DNA from: Sphaerobacter sp. | Lineage (GTDB): Bacteria > Chloroflexota > Chloroflexia > Thermomicrobiales > Thermomicrobiaceae | Length of the DNA stretch: 39,218 bases | Direction: 5' to 3' | Assembly (NCBI GenBank): GCA_029961075.1 | Contig: JASBVL010000003.1 | Location: 1-39,218, forward strand | In this document: one piece after another, positions 1 through 9,063 of the stretch | Layout: the number at the start of each line of letters is the position of its first letter | Position numbering within the stretch: the stretch's first letter is position 1 | Notes under the pieces: generated by a model | What the model saw: the letters and a program-made list of their open reading frames with translations, nothing else | What the model was told of the DNA's origin: nothing | The model's database searches: none | Program-made: the position numbers and the translations under genes

Positions 1-1
1 G

Positions 2-1324
2 CGTGAGGGGCTTCGCATCACCGCGATCACCGAGACGCACATCCACGCCGACTTCGTGTCCGGCGCCCGGGAGCTGGCGCGGCGCACCGGCGCGCGCCTG
101 TACCTCTCGGACGAGGGGCCGGCCGAGTGGAAGTACGCCTACGCCGCCGAGGCCGGTGCCGCGCTCGTGCGCCACGGCGACTCCTTCATGGTCGGGAACG
201 TCCGGATCGACGTGGTGCACACGCCGGGCCACACGCCCGAGCACATCTCCTTCCTGGTCACGGACACCGCCGCGGCGGACAAGCCGATGGGCATCTTCAC
301 CGGCGACTTCGTCTTCGTCGGCGACATCGGCCGGCCCGACCTGCTGGAAGAGGCCGCGGGGATTCGCGGCACCAAGGTGCCCGGCGCGCGTCAGTTGTTC
401 AAGTCGCTGCAGCGATTCAAGGAACTGCCGGACTACGTGCAGATTTGGCCGGGCCACGGCGCGGGCAGCGCCTGCGGCAAGGCGTTGGGAGCCGTCCCGC
501 AGAGCACCGTCGGCTACGAGCGGCTCTTCAACTGGGCCTTCCAGATCACCGGCGAGGACGAGTTCGTGGAGGCGGTCCTGTCGGGGCAACCCGAGCCGCC
601 GAAGTACTTCGCCGAGATGAAGCGGGTCAACAAGATCGGCCCGGCGATGGTGCGCGAGTTGCGCCCTCCCCGGTCGCTCGCGGGTCGGGACCTCCCGGGC
701 GTCATCGAGTCCGGGGCCATCGTGGTAGATACCCGCGCCGCGGCTGCGTACGCCACGGGCTTCATCCCTGGCACGCTCAACATCCCGCTGGACAACGCGT
801 TCGTCACCTGGGCGGGGTGGTTGATCCCGTACGACGTCGACATCTACCTGCTGGTCGACGAGGAGTGCCCGCAGTGCGCGGCCACGGCCGTGCGCGGCCT
901 CCGGCTGATCGGGCTCGACCGGGTCGGCGGCATCGTCGGCGCGCGGGAGGCACTCACGGCGTGGACTGAGATGGGCCGCGGGGTGGAGACCTACCGGGCC
1001 GTCACGGCCGCCGAACTGGACCAGATGCGCCAGGCGGAGACCGTCGCGGTGATCGACGTGCGCGGCCGGGTCGAGTGGGAGGCCGGTCATCTCCCCGGCG
1101 TGCGCAACATCCCGCTCGGCTACCTGGCCGACCGGCTGGATGAGCTTGTCTCTGAGACACCGACCGTGGTCTGCTGCCAGACCGGCGCGCGCTCGGCTAT
1201 CGCGGTCAGCCTGCTCCGCGCCAAGGGCCTGACGAACATCAGCCACCTCGCCGGCGGATTCGCCGCCTGGGCGGCGGAGGGCCGGCCGGTGGCGCGCGCC
1301 GCCGGCCGGGTCGGCGCCGCGTAG
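2..1324 (+). CDS. MBL-fold persulfide dioxygenase-like protein with two rhodanese domains (5' partial)
   Basis: The reading frame is open at the left edge, so the first residues are missing and 440 residues remain. The visible part opens with the metallo-beta-lactamase motif THIHAD, followed by HTPGH, a TGD(F) metal aspartate and WPGHGAGSACGK. This set is characteristic of ETHE1/CstB-like persulfide dioxygenases, which oxidise glutathione or protein persulfide to sulfite. Two rhodanese domains follow. The first (about positions 680-980) keeps the fold but has no CxxGxR loop. The second (about 1000-1300) carries CQTGARS, an intact sulfur-transfer loop. CstB-type proteins join the same modules, so the inferred role is cytoplasmic sulfide/persulfide detoxification. 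I cannot tell the true start or its promoter from this window. Confidence 0.88.
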   Translation, partial: REGLRITAITETHIHADFVSGARELARRTGARLYLSDEGPAEWKYAYAAEAGAALVRHGDSFMVGNVRIDVVHTPGHTPEHISFLVTDTAAADKPMGIFTGDFVFVGDIGRPDLLEEAAGIRGTKVPGARQLFKSLQRFKELPDYVQIWPGHGAGSACGKALGAVPQSTVGYERLFNWAFQITGEDEFVEAVLSGQPEPPKYFAEMKRVNKIGPAMVRELRPPRSLAGRDLPGVIESGAIVVDTRAAAAYATGFIPGTLNIPLDNAFVTWAGWLIPYDVDIYLLVDEECPQCAATAVRGLRLIGLDRVGGIVGAREALTAWTEMGRGVETYRAVTAAELDQMRQAETVAVIDVRGRVEWEAGHLPGVRNIPLGYLADRLDELVSETPTVVCCQTGARSAIAVSLLRAKGLTNISHLAGGFAAWAAEGRPVARAAGRVGAA

Positions 1325-1460
1325 CCGGCCACACCACCGGGCACTCCGGCGCGATCGCGCACCAACCGACGGGGGACCGCATGGCGGACCCCCGCCGCCA
1401 TCCGTGAACCCATCACCCACGCCGCACACGGGGCCACGCGGCAGCGCATGCTCCGGCCGG

Positions 1461-1469
1461 TGCTATAAT
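1461..1469 (+). promoter_or_regulatory. Extended -10 promoter of the MFS gene
   Basis: TGCTATAAT is a perfect extended -10 element 38 bases before the GTG of the transporter. No convincing -35 is seen at 17-bp spacing, as expected for an extended -10 promoter. It shares the TGCTA form with six other promoters here. Confidence 0.6.
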
Positions 1470-1506
1470 CGCCGCCGCGGCACGTGGCCGCGGAGTCCCG
1501 AGGCTA

Positions 1507-2730
1507 GTGTTGGCGCACGCGAGACAACCACCCGCCGAGTGGCAGCTCATCCCGTTCTATCTGGGCGCCGCGATCGGCCCGACGGGCGGCGGCGTCTTCG
1601 CCGTCCTCTTCACCATCCTCCTCGGGGCGTTCGATGTCGACCGCTCCCTGCTCTCGCTCGCCGTCCCGGCCTACATGGTCCCCTACGCCGCCGTCCAACT
1701 CGTGTCGGGCGGGCTGTCCGACCTCACCTCCCGCCGCGCGAGCATCCTGCTCGGATTCGGCAGCTACGGCGCGGCGTCCCTCGTCGCCGCGCTCGCGCCC
1801 ACCTTCCCGGTCTTCCTGCTCTCCCAGGTCCTGCAGGGCGCGAGCAACGCCTTCACCACCCCCATCCTGCTGGCCACGCTCGGCGATGTCCTGCCCCGGG
1901 AGCGGGTCGGGCGCTCGATGGGGCTCTTCTCGTCGACCAACCAGGCCGGCGCGTTGGCCGCGCCCCTGCTGGCCGGTGCGCTCGGTGACCTCAACTGGCG
2001 GCTGGTCTACCTGGTCATCACGGGTATCAGTTGGGGGTTGCTGCTCTGGTACGTGCTCTGGTTCCGGCGCTACGGGGCGCTGGTCCCGACGCGGGTACGC
2101 GCCAACAACCTGCCGGCCACGCTGCGGACCATGGCCCGGGCCGTCGGCCTCCCGGTGGTGCTGCTGGCCAGCCTCTCCTTCCTGACCAACGGCGCCATGC
2201 GGGGACCGAGCTACCTCTTCGCCGAGTACCTCCGCGATACCTGGGGGACCAGCGTCGGCCAGGCCGGGCTCCTGCTCTCGACCTACGGGCTGGCCGCGTT
2301 GGTCGGTGGACCGGGCGCGGGCTGGCTGGTGGATCGCGTGGGGCCGATTCGGGGGATCGCTGGCGGCATGCTCGGGGTCGCCGCGTCGCTCGTGCTGATG
2401 GGCTGGGCACCGTCACCCCTCCTCTTCGCCGCGGCCAACTTCACGCTGGGGTTGGCCGGCATCGTGGCCTGGGCGGGGCTCAACACGCTGGCCGTGCGGA
2501 CCGTGCCAGAGCGTCGCGGCACGGTCGCCTCGATCGCGGGCAGTGCCCGGTTCCTCGGCCAGGCCGTGGCACCGCTCTGGTTCACACCCCTCTACGACGC
2601 GGGCATGCCCGCGTCCCTCTTCCTGCTGTCCGCGGCGATGGCCGTCGCCGCGCTCGCGCCGCTGGCAAAGCTCCGCGCGCTCGCGCCTGAGCAGGAGCGG
2701 GCGGCCGGCCCGGCATCGGCCCGCCGATGA
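1507..2730 (+). CDS. MFS transporter
   Basis: A 407-residue hydrophobic protein with about 12 predicted membrane segments and the loop pattern of major facilitator permeases: GGLSDLTSRR between helices 2 and 3, and the related GWLVDRVGPIRG in the second half, which marks the usual internal duplication. It should sit in the cytoplasmic membrane and move a small solute by proton coupling. The substrate cannot be read from sequence. The GTG start is chosen because it lies just downstream of the TATAAT promoter and of short GGAG/GAGG stretches; a TTG follows immediately and could serve instead. It is transcribed alone, with a GC-rich hairpin directly after the stop. Confidence 0.85.
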   Translation: MLAHARQPPAEWQLIPFYLGAAIGPTGGGVFAVLFTILLGAFDVDRSLLSLAVPAYMVPYAAVQLVSGGLSDLTSRRASILLGFGSYGAASLVAALAPTFPVFLLSQVLQGASNAFTTPILLATLGDVLPRERVGRSMGLFSSTNQAGALAAPLLAGALGDLNWRLVYLVITGISWGLLLWYVLWFRRYGALVPTRVRANNLPATLRTMARAVGLPVVLLASLSFLTNGAMRGPSYLFAEYLRDTWGTSVGQAGLLLSTYGLAALVGGPGAGWLVDRVGPIRGIAGGMLGVAASLVLMGWAPSPLLFAAANFTLGLAGIVAWAGLNTLAVRTVPERRGTVASIAGSARFLGQAVAPLWFTPLYDAGMPASLFLLSAAMAVAALAPLAKLRALAPEQERAAGPASARR

Positions 2731-2731
2731 G

Positions 2732-2754
2732 GGCCGCGCCCCGGGGGCGCGGCC
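2732..2754 (+). terminator. Hairpin terminator candidate after the MFS gene
   Basis: A 9-bp perfect stem (GGCCGCGCC / GGCGCGGCC) with a 5-base loop begins one base after the TGA stop. There is no T-tract, so termination may be partial or need Rho. Confidence 0.45.
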
Positions 2755-2857
2755 GCCCGCTCCGGGACCGTGGCCCGGACCACGGCCGTATTCCTCATAC
2801 CGCTGTATCGGCCGCGCTCCGTGCCGATCCTGCATTCCATCGCGCCGAACACCGCCG

Positions 2858-2887
2858 TTGAGGAATCTCGGCCGCCTTTGCTATTCT
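2858..2887 (+). promoter_or_regulatory. Promoter of the serine hydrolase gene
   Basis: TTGAGG (2858-2863), an 18-base spacer and TATTCT (2882-2887) preceded by TGC. It sits 65 bases upstream of the chosen ATG. Confidence 0.55.
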
Positions 2888-2952
2888 GCCCGGCGGCGCG
2901 GGTGCCACGGGGCCCCGCGCCGCGCCACACGCACCGCGAGGAAGGAGACGCC

Positions 2953-3864
2953 ATGCCCGCAGACGCGCATGCAACGCTCGAGCGCATCATCGCCCGAGCC
3001 GCCGGGTTCCCCGGCACCATCGGGGTCGCGGCCAAGGATCTCGACACGGGCGAGGAGCTCGCCTACAACCCGGACGAGGTCTTCCCCACCGCGAGCACGA
3101 TGAAGACCGTCCTGCTCTACGAGCTCTATCGGCAGGTCGACGCCGGGCGCATTGACCCGGCGATGCGCATCAGCTTCGAGCGCCGGCACCTCGTGCCGGG
3201 CAGCGGGGTGCTCCAGGACCTCGACTTCGGCCTCCAGCCCACGGTCAAGGACCTGGCCACGCTCATGATCGTCGTCAGCGACAACGCCGCGACCGACATC
3301 ATCTACGAGCTGGTCGGCCGCGACGCCGTGGCCGAGACCCTGGCTCGCCTCGGCATGACCCGCACGCACCTGCCGCTCAACATCTGGGAGATGCTGGCCG
3401 GCCTGCACGACCTCGACCCCATGGACCCCACCCTCACCTACGAGCGGTTCAAGCAGACGATGGACGAGCAGGAGGCCCCGTGGGACTGCGCCGCGCTGCG
3501 CGAGTCGCCGGACAACGACGTCTCCACCCCGCGCGACATGCTGCGCCTCCAGGAGGCCATCTTCCGCGGCGAAGGGCTCAGCCCGGAGTCCCGCGCGGCC
3601 ATCATCGACATCCTCCGGCGCCAGAAGCTCACCACCATCATCCCGGAGCAGCTCCCGTTCGGCGTGCGGGCGGCGCACAAGACCGGCAGCCTGCGCGGCG
3701 TCCGCAACGACGTGGGCCTGGTGTTCGCCGGGGAGCGGACCTACGCCATCGCCCTCATGAGCAAGCGCGGGCCGGACCGCGTCGACGCGCAGCGCCGCCT
3801 CTCCGACATCTCGCGCATCATCTACGAGCACTTCATCGGCCCCGTCCCGGGGGCGGCCCAGTAG
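2953..3864 (+). CDS. Class A beta-lactamase-like serine hydrolase
   Basis: A 303-residue protein of the beta-lactamase/transpeptidase-like fold. It shows the SxxK nucleophile motif as STMK (Ser48-Lys51), the SDN motif (109-111) and KTG (243-245). Between SDN and KTG there is a long segment (about 140-190) that does not match the usual omega loop. An E-S-P-D-N stretch has the spacing of the class A Glu166/Asn170 pair, but the loop after it is short, so the deacylating Glu is uncertain. The ATG is chosen for the GAAGGAG just upstream; longer in-frame starts cross the promoter. No signal peptide is visible from this start, unusual for a true beta-lactamase. Either a divergent beta-lactamase or another serine hydrolase of the family is possible. 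Confidence 0.8.
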   Translation: MPADAHATLERIIARAAGFPGTIGVAAKDLDTGEELAYNPDEVFPTASTMKTVLLYELYRQVDAGRIDPAMRISFERRHLVPGSGVLQDLDFGLQPTVKDLATLMIVVSDNAATDIIYELVGRDAVAETLARLGMTRTHLPLNIWEMLAGLHDLDPMDPTLTYERFKQTMDEQEAPWDCAALRESPDNDVSTPRDMLRLQEAIFRGEGLSPESRAAIIDILRRQKLTTIIPEQLPFGVRAAHKTGSLRGVRNDVGLVFAGERTYAIALMSKRGPDRVDAQRRLSDISRIIYEHFIGPVPGAAQ

Positions 3865-3969
3865 CGCCAGCCGCCGCGCCGCGCGGGCACGCGCGCCGAT
3901 TCGCCGGGACGATCGATCGCCCGGGCCAGCGCGGGTAGCCCGCCAGTCTGCCTGGTGAGTGAGGGTGGC

Positions 3970-6582
3970 TCACTGCGCGCCGTCGAGCGCGCGCCGCCGC
4001 AGCTCGTAGAGCGTCGTGAGCGCTTCGAGGGGCGAGAGCGACTCCACGTCGAGCGCCCTGAGGTCCTCCACGATGGGGTCCGGCACGCCGAAGAGGGTCA
4101 ACTGGATCGCCTCCTGCTGGGGAGCGGCCATGGCCCGCCGCCGGTGACCCTCGGCGGCGGCGGCGCTCCCCTCCAGGTCGGCCAGGATCTCGCGGGCCCG
4201 GCGCACCACGGCACGAGGCATCCCCGCCAACTGCGCCACGTGGATGCCGTAGCTCCGATCGGCCCCGCCGGGGACCACCCGGTGCAGGAAGACGACCTCG
4301 TCGCCCTCCTCCAGCACGTCGACCCGGAAGTTGCGCACCCGCGGCAGGATCTTCTCCAGCTCGGTGAGCTCATGGTAGTGCGTGGCGAAGAGGGTCTTGC
4401 ACCCCAGGCGCGGGCTGTTGTGCAGGTGCTCCACGACCGCCCGGGCGATCGCCAGCCCATCGTAGGTGCTCGTCCCGCGCCCGATCTCATCGAGCACGAC
4501 CAGCGAGCGGGGCGTGGCGTGGTGCAGGATCGCGGCCGTCTCGACCATCTCCACCATGAACGTGCTCTGGCCGGTGGCGATGTCGTCCTGCGCCCCGATG
4601 CGGGTGAAGATGCGATCGACCAGGCCGATGCGCGCCCGCTCCGCCGGCACGAACGACCCGATCTGCGCCAGCAGCACGATCAGCGCGACCTGGCGCAGGT
4701 AGGTGGACTTGCCGGCCATGTTCGGCCCGGTCAGGATCGCCACCTGGCAGGACTCGGTGTCGAGCATCGTGTCGTTCGGGACGAACTGGCCGGACTCCAG
4801 CGTCACCTCGACCACCGGGTGGCGGCCCCCGACGATCTCAAGCGCGGTCCCCTCATCCAGCTCCGGCCGGACGTAGCGCCGCCGCACCGCCACCTCGGCC
4901 AGCGCCGCCAGCACATCGAGGCGCGCCGCCGTCTGCGCCGCGGCCCGCACCGCATCCGCCGAGCTCGCAACCTGCGCCAGGAGCCGCCGGTAGACCTGCT
5001 CCTCCAGCTCGGCGATACGCTCCTCGGCGTTGAGTACCCGGCTCTCGTACTCCTTCAACGCGGGGGTGATGTACCGCTCGGCGTTGACCAGCGTCTGCTT
5101 CCGCTGGTAGTCGGGCGGCACGGCCCCGACGTTCGCCCGGCTCACCTCGATGTAGTAGCCAAAGACCCGGTTGTAGCCGACCTTCAGCGACCGGATGCCG
5201 GTCCGCTCCCGCTCGGCCTGCTCCAGCCCGGCGATCCACTCGCGCGCCTCGCGCGACGACGCGCGCAGGCTGTCCAACTCCGGGCTGAAGCCGGCGCGGA
5301 TCGTCTGGCCGCCCCCCAACACTGCCGGCGGCTCGTCGACCAGCGCCTGCGCGATCACCCGGGCGATCTCGGCGCAGTCGGGCGGCGCCTCCAGCAGGCG
5401 AGGGCGGCCCTCCTCACCGAGGATGGCCGCGATGGCCGGGAGCTGCTCCAGCGAGCGGGCCAGCGCCAGCAGCTCGCGCGGGCCGGCCGCGCCCGTGACG
5501 ACCCGGTTGATCAGCCGCTCGATGTCGGCAACGTGCGCCAGGGCGTCGCGCAGGCGCGCGCGCACCAGCGCCCGCTCGACGAAGAAGGCCACCGCATCCT
5601 GCCGGTCGCGCAGCTCCGCGAGATCCAGCAGCGGCTGGCCCACCCAGCGCCGCAGCAGCCGGGCGCCCATCGGCGTGCGCGTCTGATCCAGCACGCCGAT
5701 CAACGAGTGCCGCCGCTCGCCGCGGCTGCTCTCCATCAGCTCCAGGTTGCGGCGCGTCTGGCCGTCGAGCGCCATGTAGCGCTCGGTGCTGTAGGTGACC
5801 AGGTCGACGATCTGCTTCAGGCTGCCGACCTGCGTCTCCGCCAGGTACTGCAACAGTGCCCCGGCGGCGCGCACCGCGTACGGCTTGCCGGCGCAGCCGA
5901 AGCCGTCGAGCGTCTCCACCCGGAAGTGCCGCTTCAGCTCCTCGGTCGCGACCTCGAGGCGCCACTGGGCGCGCTCCCGCCGGGTGATGTAGCTGCCCTC
6001 CGGCACAACCCCGGCCGTGAGGGGGTCCTCCTCCTCCGGCCGCGTCGCCGGCACCACCACCTCGGCCGGGCGCAGCCGCAGCAGCTCCCGCTGCACGGCC
6101 CCCTGCGCCGCCGCGGCGTCGCTGGCGTGGATCTCGGTGGTGGCGAACTCGCCGGTGGAGATGTCCGCCACCGCCACCCCGGCCCGCGCCCCGTCCAGCA
6201 GCACGGCCGCGATGTAGTGGTTGCTCGTGCTGTCCAGCATGGCCGGGTCCGTCACCGTGCCGGGCGTCACGATGCGGGTGACCCGGCGCTCGACCAGGTC
6301 CCGGCCGTTCGGCGTGCCGATCTGCTCGCAGATGGCCACTTTGTGCCCGGCGGCGATCAGCCGGGCGATGTACCCCTGGGCCGAGTGGTATGGGATGCCC
6401 GCCATCGGGACGCGGTTCCCGCGCCCCATCTCGCGCGACGTGAGCGTGATGTCCAGCACCGAGGCGGCGAGCTTGGCGTCGTCGTCGAAGGTCTCGTAGA
6501 AATCACCCAGGCGGAAGAGGACGATGGTGTCGGGGAACTGCCGCTTGATCGAGAGGTATTGCCGCCGAATCGGCGTCGACAT
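3970..6582 (-). CDS. mutS: DNA mismatch repair ATPase MutS
   Basis: An 870-residue MutS, the normal length for the family. The N-terminal mismatch-reading motif F-x-E is present as FYE (28-30). Near the C-terminal end are Walker A GPNMAGKST (about 618-626), Walker B VVLDEIGRGTST (about 690) and THYHEL. The protein binds base mismatches and small loops as a dimer and starts repair with MutL; mutL is not in this window. The ATG at 6582 is chosen because it gives the canonical start STPIRRQYL and has GGAGGG upstream, although the frame stays open further upstream. It follows the APH-type kinase gene by 74 bases on the same strand and may share its transcript. Confidence 0.97.
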   Translation of the reverse strand: MSTPIRRQYLSIKRQFPDTIVLFRLGDFYETFDDDAKLAASVLDITLTSREMGRGNRVPMAGIPYHSAQGYIARLIAAGHKVAICEQIGTPNGRDLVERRVTRIVTPGTVTDPAMLDSTSNHYIAAVLLDGARAGVAVADISTGEFATTEIHASDAAAAQGAVQRELLRLRPAEVVVPATRPEEEDPLTAGVVPEGSYITRRERAQWRLEVATEELKRHFRVETLDGFGCAGKPYAVRAAGALLQYLAETQVGSLKQIVDLVTYSTERYMALDGQTRRNLELMESSRGERRHSLIGVLDQTRTPMGARLLRRWVGQPLLDLAELRDRQDAVAFFVERALVRARLRDALAHVADIERLINRVVTGAAGPRELLALARSLEQLPAIAAILGEEGRPRLLEAPPDCAEIARVIAQALVDEPPAVLGGGQTIRAGFSPELDSLRASSREAREWIAGLEQAERERTGIRSLKVGYNRVFGYYIEVSRANVGAVPPDYQRKQTLVNAERYITPALKEYESRVLNAEERIAELEEQVYRRLLAQVASSADAVRAAAQTAARLDVLAALAEVAVRRRYVRPELDEGTALEIVGGRHPVVEVTLESGQFVPNDTMLDTESCQVAILTGPNMAGKSTYLRQVALIVLLAQIGSFVPAERARIGLVDRIFTRIGAQDDIATGQSTFMVEMVETAAILHHATPRSLVVLDEIGRGTSTYDGLAIARAVVEHLHNSPRLGCKTLFATHYHELTELEKILPRVRNFRVDVLEEGDEVVFLHRVVPGGADRSYGIHVAQLAGMPRAVVRRAREILADLEGSAAAAEGHRRRAMAAPQQEAIQLTLFGVPDPIVEDLRALDVESLSPLEALTTLYELRRRALDGAQ

Positions 6583-6656
6583 GGCTGTCTCGACCCTCCG
6601 TCCACCGCGCGACCGGCGGCGCCGCCGCGGCGGACCTGGCCCGGCCGTCGCGCCCG

Positions 6657-7628
6657 CTAGGCCGCAGCGCGGACCAGGTCCTCTTCGAGGCCGTTGTCCA
6701 ACTGCTCGAGCAGTGCCAGGCGCGGCTCGGTGTCGTGCCCGGCCAGGAGCCGCTTGAGCACGACCTGGCGGAGGAAGAACGGCAGGAGCGCGCGCTCCGC
6801 TGGGGTCAGCGGCCACCGCTGCGTGTAGTGCCGAACGAAGTCGACCGCGGTCGCCGCGCTCGGCTGCGGGTAGACCCCTTCGTCGCCGGCGAACTGGAAC
6901 GCCGCATAGGCCACATCGTAGACGCGGCTCTCCCAGAACGCGGCATCGAGATCGAGCACTCCAACGATCCGTCCATCGTCGAGCACCAGGTTCCCCGGGC
7001 GGTAGTCGCCGTGGACGACCGCCGTCCCCGCCTCGAGCGCCGTTCGGTAGGCCGCCCCGTCGAAGCGGTCGCGCGCGCCCTGCATCTGCATCCGCACGGC
7101 GTCTGCGACACCGGCAGTGGGCGCGGTCCGGTCGCAGAAGTCGGCAAACAGTGCCTCGCTGCGATCGACCCAGGCATCCGCCGGGAGGTAGAGCGGCGCG
7201 AGCTGGTCGGCGCCGGCCCGTTCCGGCCGGAAGTCACGCACCGCGGCGTGCAGGTCGGCCAGCACGCCGGCAGCATCGGACAGCAGCGGCCCGGACCAGT
7301 CGCGGTGGGTCGAGCCGCTCTGCCCCGGCACCCAGTCGACCAGCGCCACCGTCCCCAGGGGCGTCCCCGCGTAGTCGCGCCCGCTCGCCGTCTTCAGCGT
7401 CGGCGGGATCAAGGTGAACCCCCCGGCCCGCATGTGCTGCCACAGGTTGAACTGGAAGTCACGCGGCGGCTTCCCCGGCTGGCGCCGGAAGACGATCAGA
7501 CGCTTCTCGCCCGCGGAGGTCGTGAGCTGGAAGTGGTAGTTGAATCCTTCATGAATCTGGCGCGCAGCCGACGCCTTCACTCCGTAGTGCTGCAGCGCCG
7601 GCTCAAGCGCTCGCAGTGGCGTCTTCAC
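6657..7628 (-). CDS. APH/homoserine kinase II-type phosphotransferase
   Basis: A 323-residue protein of the aminoglycoside phosphotransferase fold. The catalytic loop HGDYRPGNLVLDD (His206-Asp208, Asn213) and the metal-binding aspartates in VLDLDA (226-228) are intact, so it should be an active small-molecule kinase. The family covers homoserine kinase type II, fructosamine and choline kinases and antibiotic kinases; nothing here fixes the substrate. The GTG start overlaps the TGA of the upstream DUF1015 gene as GTGA, which implies translational coupling and a shared task. It is unlikely to be a resistance gene because it sits in an ordinary chromosomal operon ahead of mutS. Confidence 0.82.
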   Translation of the reverse strand: MKTPLRALEPALQHYGVKASAARQIHEGFNYHFQLTTSAGEKRLIVFRRQPGKPPRDFQFNLWQHMRAGGFTLIPPTLKTASGRDYAGTPLGTVALVDWVPGQSGSTHRDWSGPLLSDAAGVLADLHAAVRDFRPERAGADQLAPLYLPADAWVDRSEALFADFCDRTAPTAGVADAVRMQMQGARDRFDGAAYRTALEAGTAVVHGDYRPGNLVLDDGRIVGVLDLDAAFWESRVYDVAYAAFQFAGDEGVYPQPSAATAVDFVRHYTQRWPLTPAERALLPFFLRQVVLKRLLAGHDTEPRLALLEQLDNGLEEDLVRAAA

Positions 7629-8953
7629 GACGTGCTGGCACCCCCCTGCCCATCATTCGTGGTGCAATCATACACCACCAGGCCGATGGGAATCTTCGGG
7701 TAGAAGTAGGTTGATTTCTGCGGCATCAGCTCCCCGGCGCTGGCCACCGCCAGCAGGCTGTCGATCCGCGTCGGCCGCACCAGCAGCGCCGTCGCGGCCG
7801 TGTCGCGCCGCGTCACCCGGACCGCCTCCGCGATGTCGGGGGTGAACGCAACGCGCTCCTCGATGGCGCCGTTGTGGATGCCGAGCACGTGCGCCAGCAC
7901 GACCGCATCCGCGACCGTCGCATCCAGGCGGCGGGTCAGCCCGGAGGACTCCGCCGGCAGGACACACTCGACCTCGTCCCAGCGCCGCAGCCGCACCGTC
8001 GCCATGCGCCGCGCGCCCGGCTCCAGCAGCAGGTAGGCCGGCGGGCCATCAACCGCGCCCAGCCGCGCGAGCGCCGCCGCGACCGTCGGCCCCGGGTCCC
8101 CCTCCGGCAGCGGCTCCCGCGTGACCGCGAAGTGCCGCGCCAGGTGATCCACGACCGTGCCCCAGGCGTTCGCGTCGACGTCGTGGACGATGCGGTGGAT
8201 CGGCAGCACCAGCACCCCGGGGTCATCCACCGCCGCGATATGCGTAAGCACGTACTCCGCCGGGCCGGCGTCGCCCGTGGCGCGGCGGCGCTCGTCCCGA
8301 TAGATCAGCGCCGCCGCGTACCGGTGGTGCCCGTCGGCGATGTAGAGCGTCCGCCCGTCGACGACGCCCTGCAGGGCCGCGATCGTCGCCGGATCGGTCA
8401 CCACCCAGAGGCGGTGGACGCCCCCCTCGTCGTCGGTCCCCGACTGGTCAGGCGGCGCCGCCATCACCCGCGCCAGGATCGGCGCCAGGCGCCCCTCGTC
8501 CTGCACCAGCGTGTAGACCGCGCTGAGGTTCGCCTGCAGCCCGCGCAGGAGCGCCAGGCGCTCCTCCAGATTCTCCGGCAGCAGCCCCTCGTGGGGCCGA
8601 ACCATGCCCTCGGCCGGATCGGTCAGCCGCAGGGCGGCGAAGAACCCCCGGCGGCGGTGCCGCTCGCCCCCGAATGCGTACTCATGCTCGTAGGCGTAGA
8701 AGGCCGGCCGCGCATCGCGCACCAGGATCCCGGCCGCCAGCCACTGCCGGAACCGAGCTCCGGCCGCCGCGAACCGATCACCCGGGGTCGGGTCGCGCAT
8801 CTCCAGCCGCACCGAGTGGTAGGGATGCCCGGCCGTGAGCGCCGCCGCCCGCTCGTTCGACAGGATGTCGTCCGGCGGCCCGATCACTTCGCGCAGTCCG
8901 CCAACCCGCGCGATGTCGTAGCGTACGCCTCGGAACGGCCGGATCTCCGCCAA
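7625..8953 (-). CDS. DUF1015 family protein (possible ParB/sulfiredoxin-fold nucleotide enzyme)
   Basis: A 442-residue match to DUF1015. It begins AEIRPFRGVRYD, has GPPDD where most members have PPYD, a conserved RPHE (119-122) and the signature DGHHR (207-211). DGHHR resembles the nucleotide loop of the ParB/sulfiredoxin fold used by the serine kinases SerK and SbnI; that functional link is inference. The start chosen is the TTG at 8953, eight bases after GGAGG. A GTG two codons upstream is too close to that site, and the longer open frame has no better site. The protein is cytoplasmic. It is the first gene of a coupled pair with the APH-type kinase downstream. Confidence 0.82.
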   Translation of the reverse strand: MAEIRPFRGVRYDIARVGGLREVIGPPDDILSNERAAALTAGHPYHSVRLEMRDPTPGDRFAAAGARFRQWLAAGILVRDARPAFYAYEHEYAFGGERHRRRGFFAALRLTDPAEGMVRPHEGLLPENLEERLALLRGLQANLSAVYTLVQDEGRLAPILARVMAAPPDQSGTDDEGGVHRLWVVTDPATIAALQGVVDGRTLYIADGHHRYAAALIYRDERRRATGDAGPAEYVLTHIAAVDDPGVLVLPIHRIVHDVDANAWGTVVDHLARHFAVTREPLPEGDPGPTVAAALARLGAVDGPPAYLLLEPGARRMATVRLRRWDEVECVLPAESSGLTRRLDATVADAVVLAHVLGIHNGAIEERVAFTPDIAEAVRVTRRDTAATALLVRPTRIDSLLAVASAGELMPQKSTYFYPKIPIGLVVYDCTTNDGQGGASTS

Positions 8954-9063
8954 TGCCACATCCTCCGCCGGGGAGCCCTGAGTGACGCGCGGGGTGGCAC
9001 GCCACCCCGCCCGCCGCAAGTCCTCCACACACTATAACAACTGTCAAGGATAAATCCGTCCCG

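Noticed and set aside
2770..2952. Longer N-terminus for the serine hydrolase, possibly a signal peptide
   Set aside because: The extension crosses the promoter, lacks a signal-peptide profile and has no ribosome site, while the ATG at 2953 has a strong one.
3955..6660. A 901-codon open frame on the + strand opposite mutS
   Set aside because: It is the antisense shadow of mutS. High GC at third positions removes stops from the complementary frame; the translation is Arg/Leu/His-rich without domains.
6657..7628. APH-type kinase as an antibiotic resistance gene
   Set aside because: It is coupled to a DUF1015 gene ahead of mutS in ordinary chromosomal context, with no mobile element; the family is mostly metabolic kinases.
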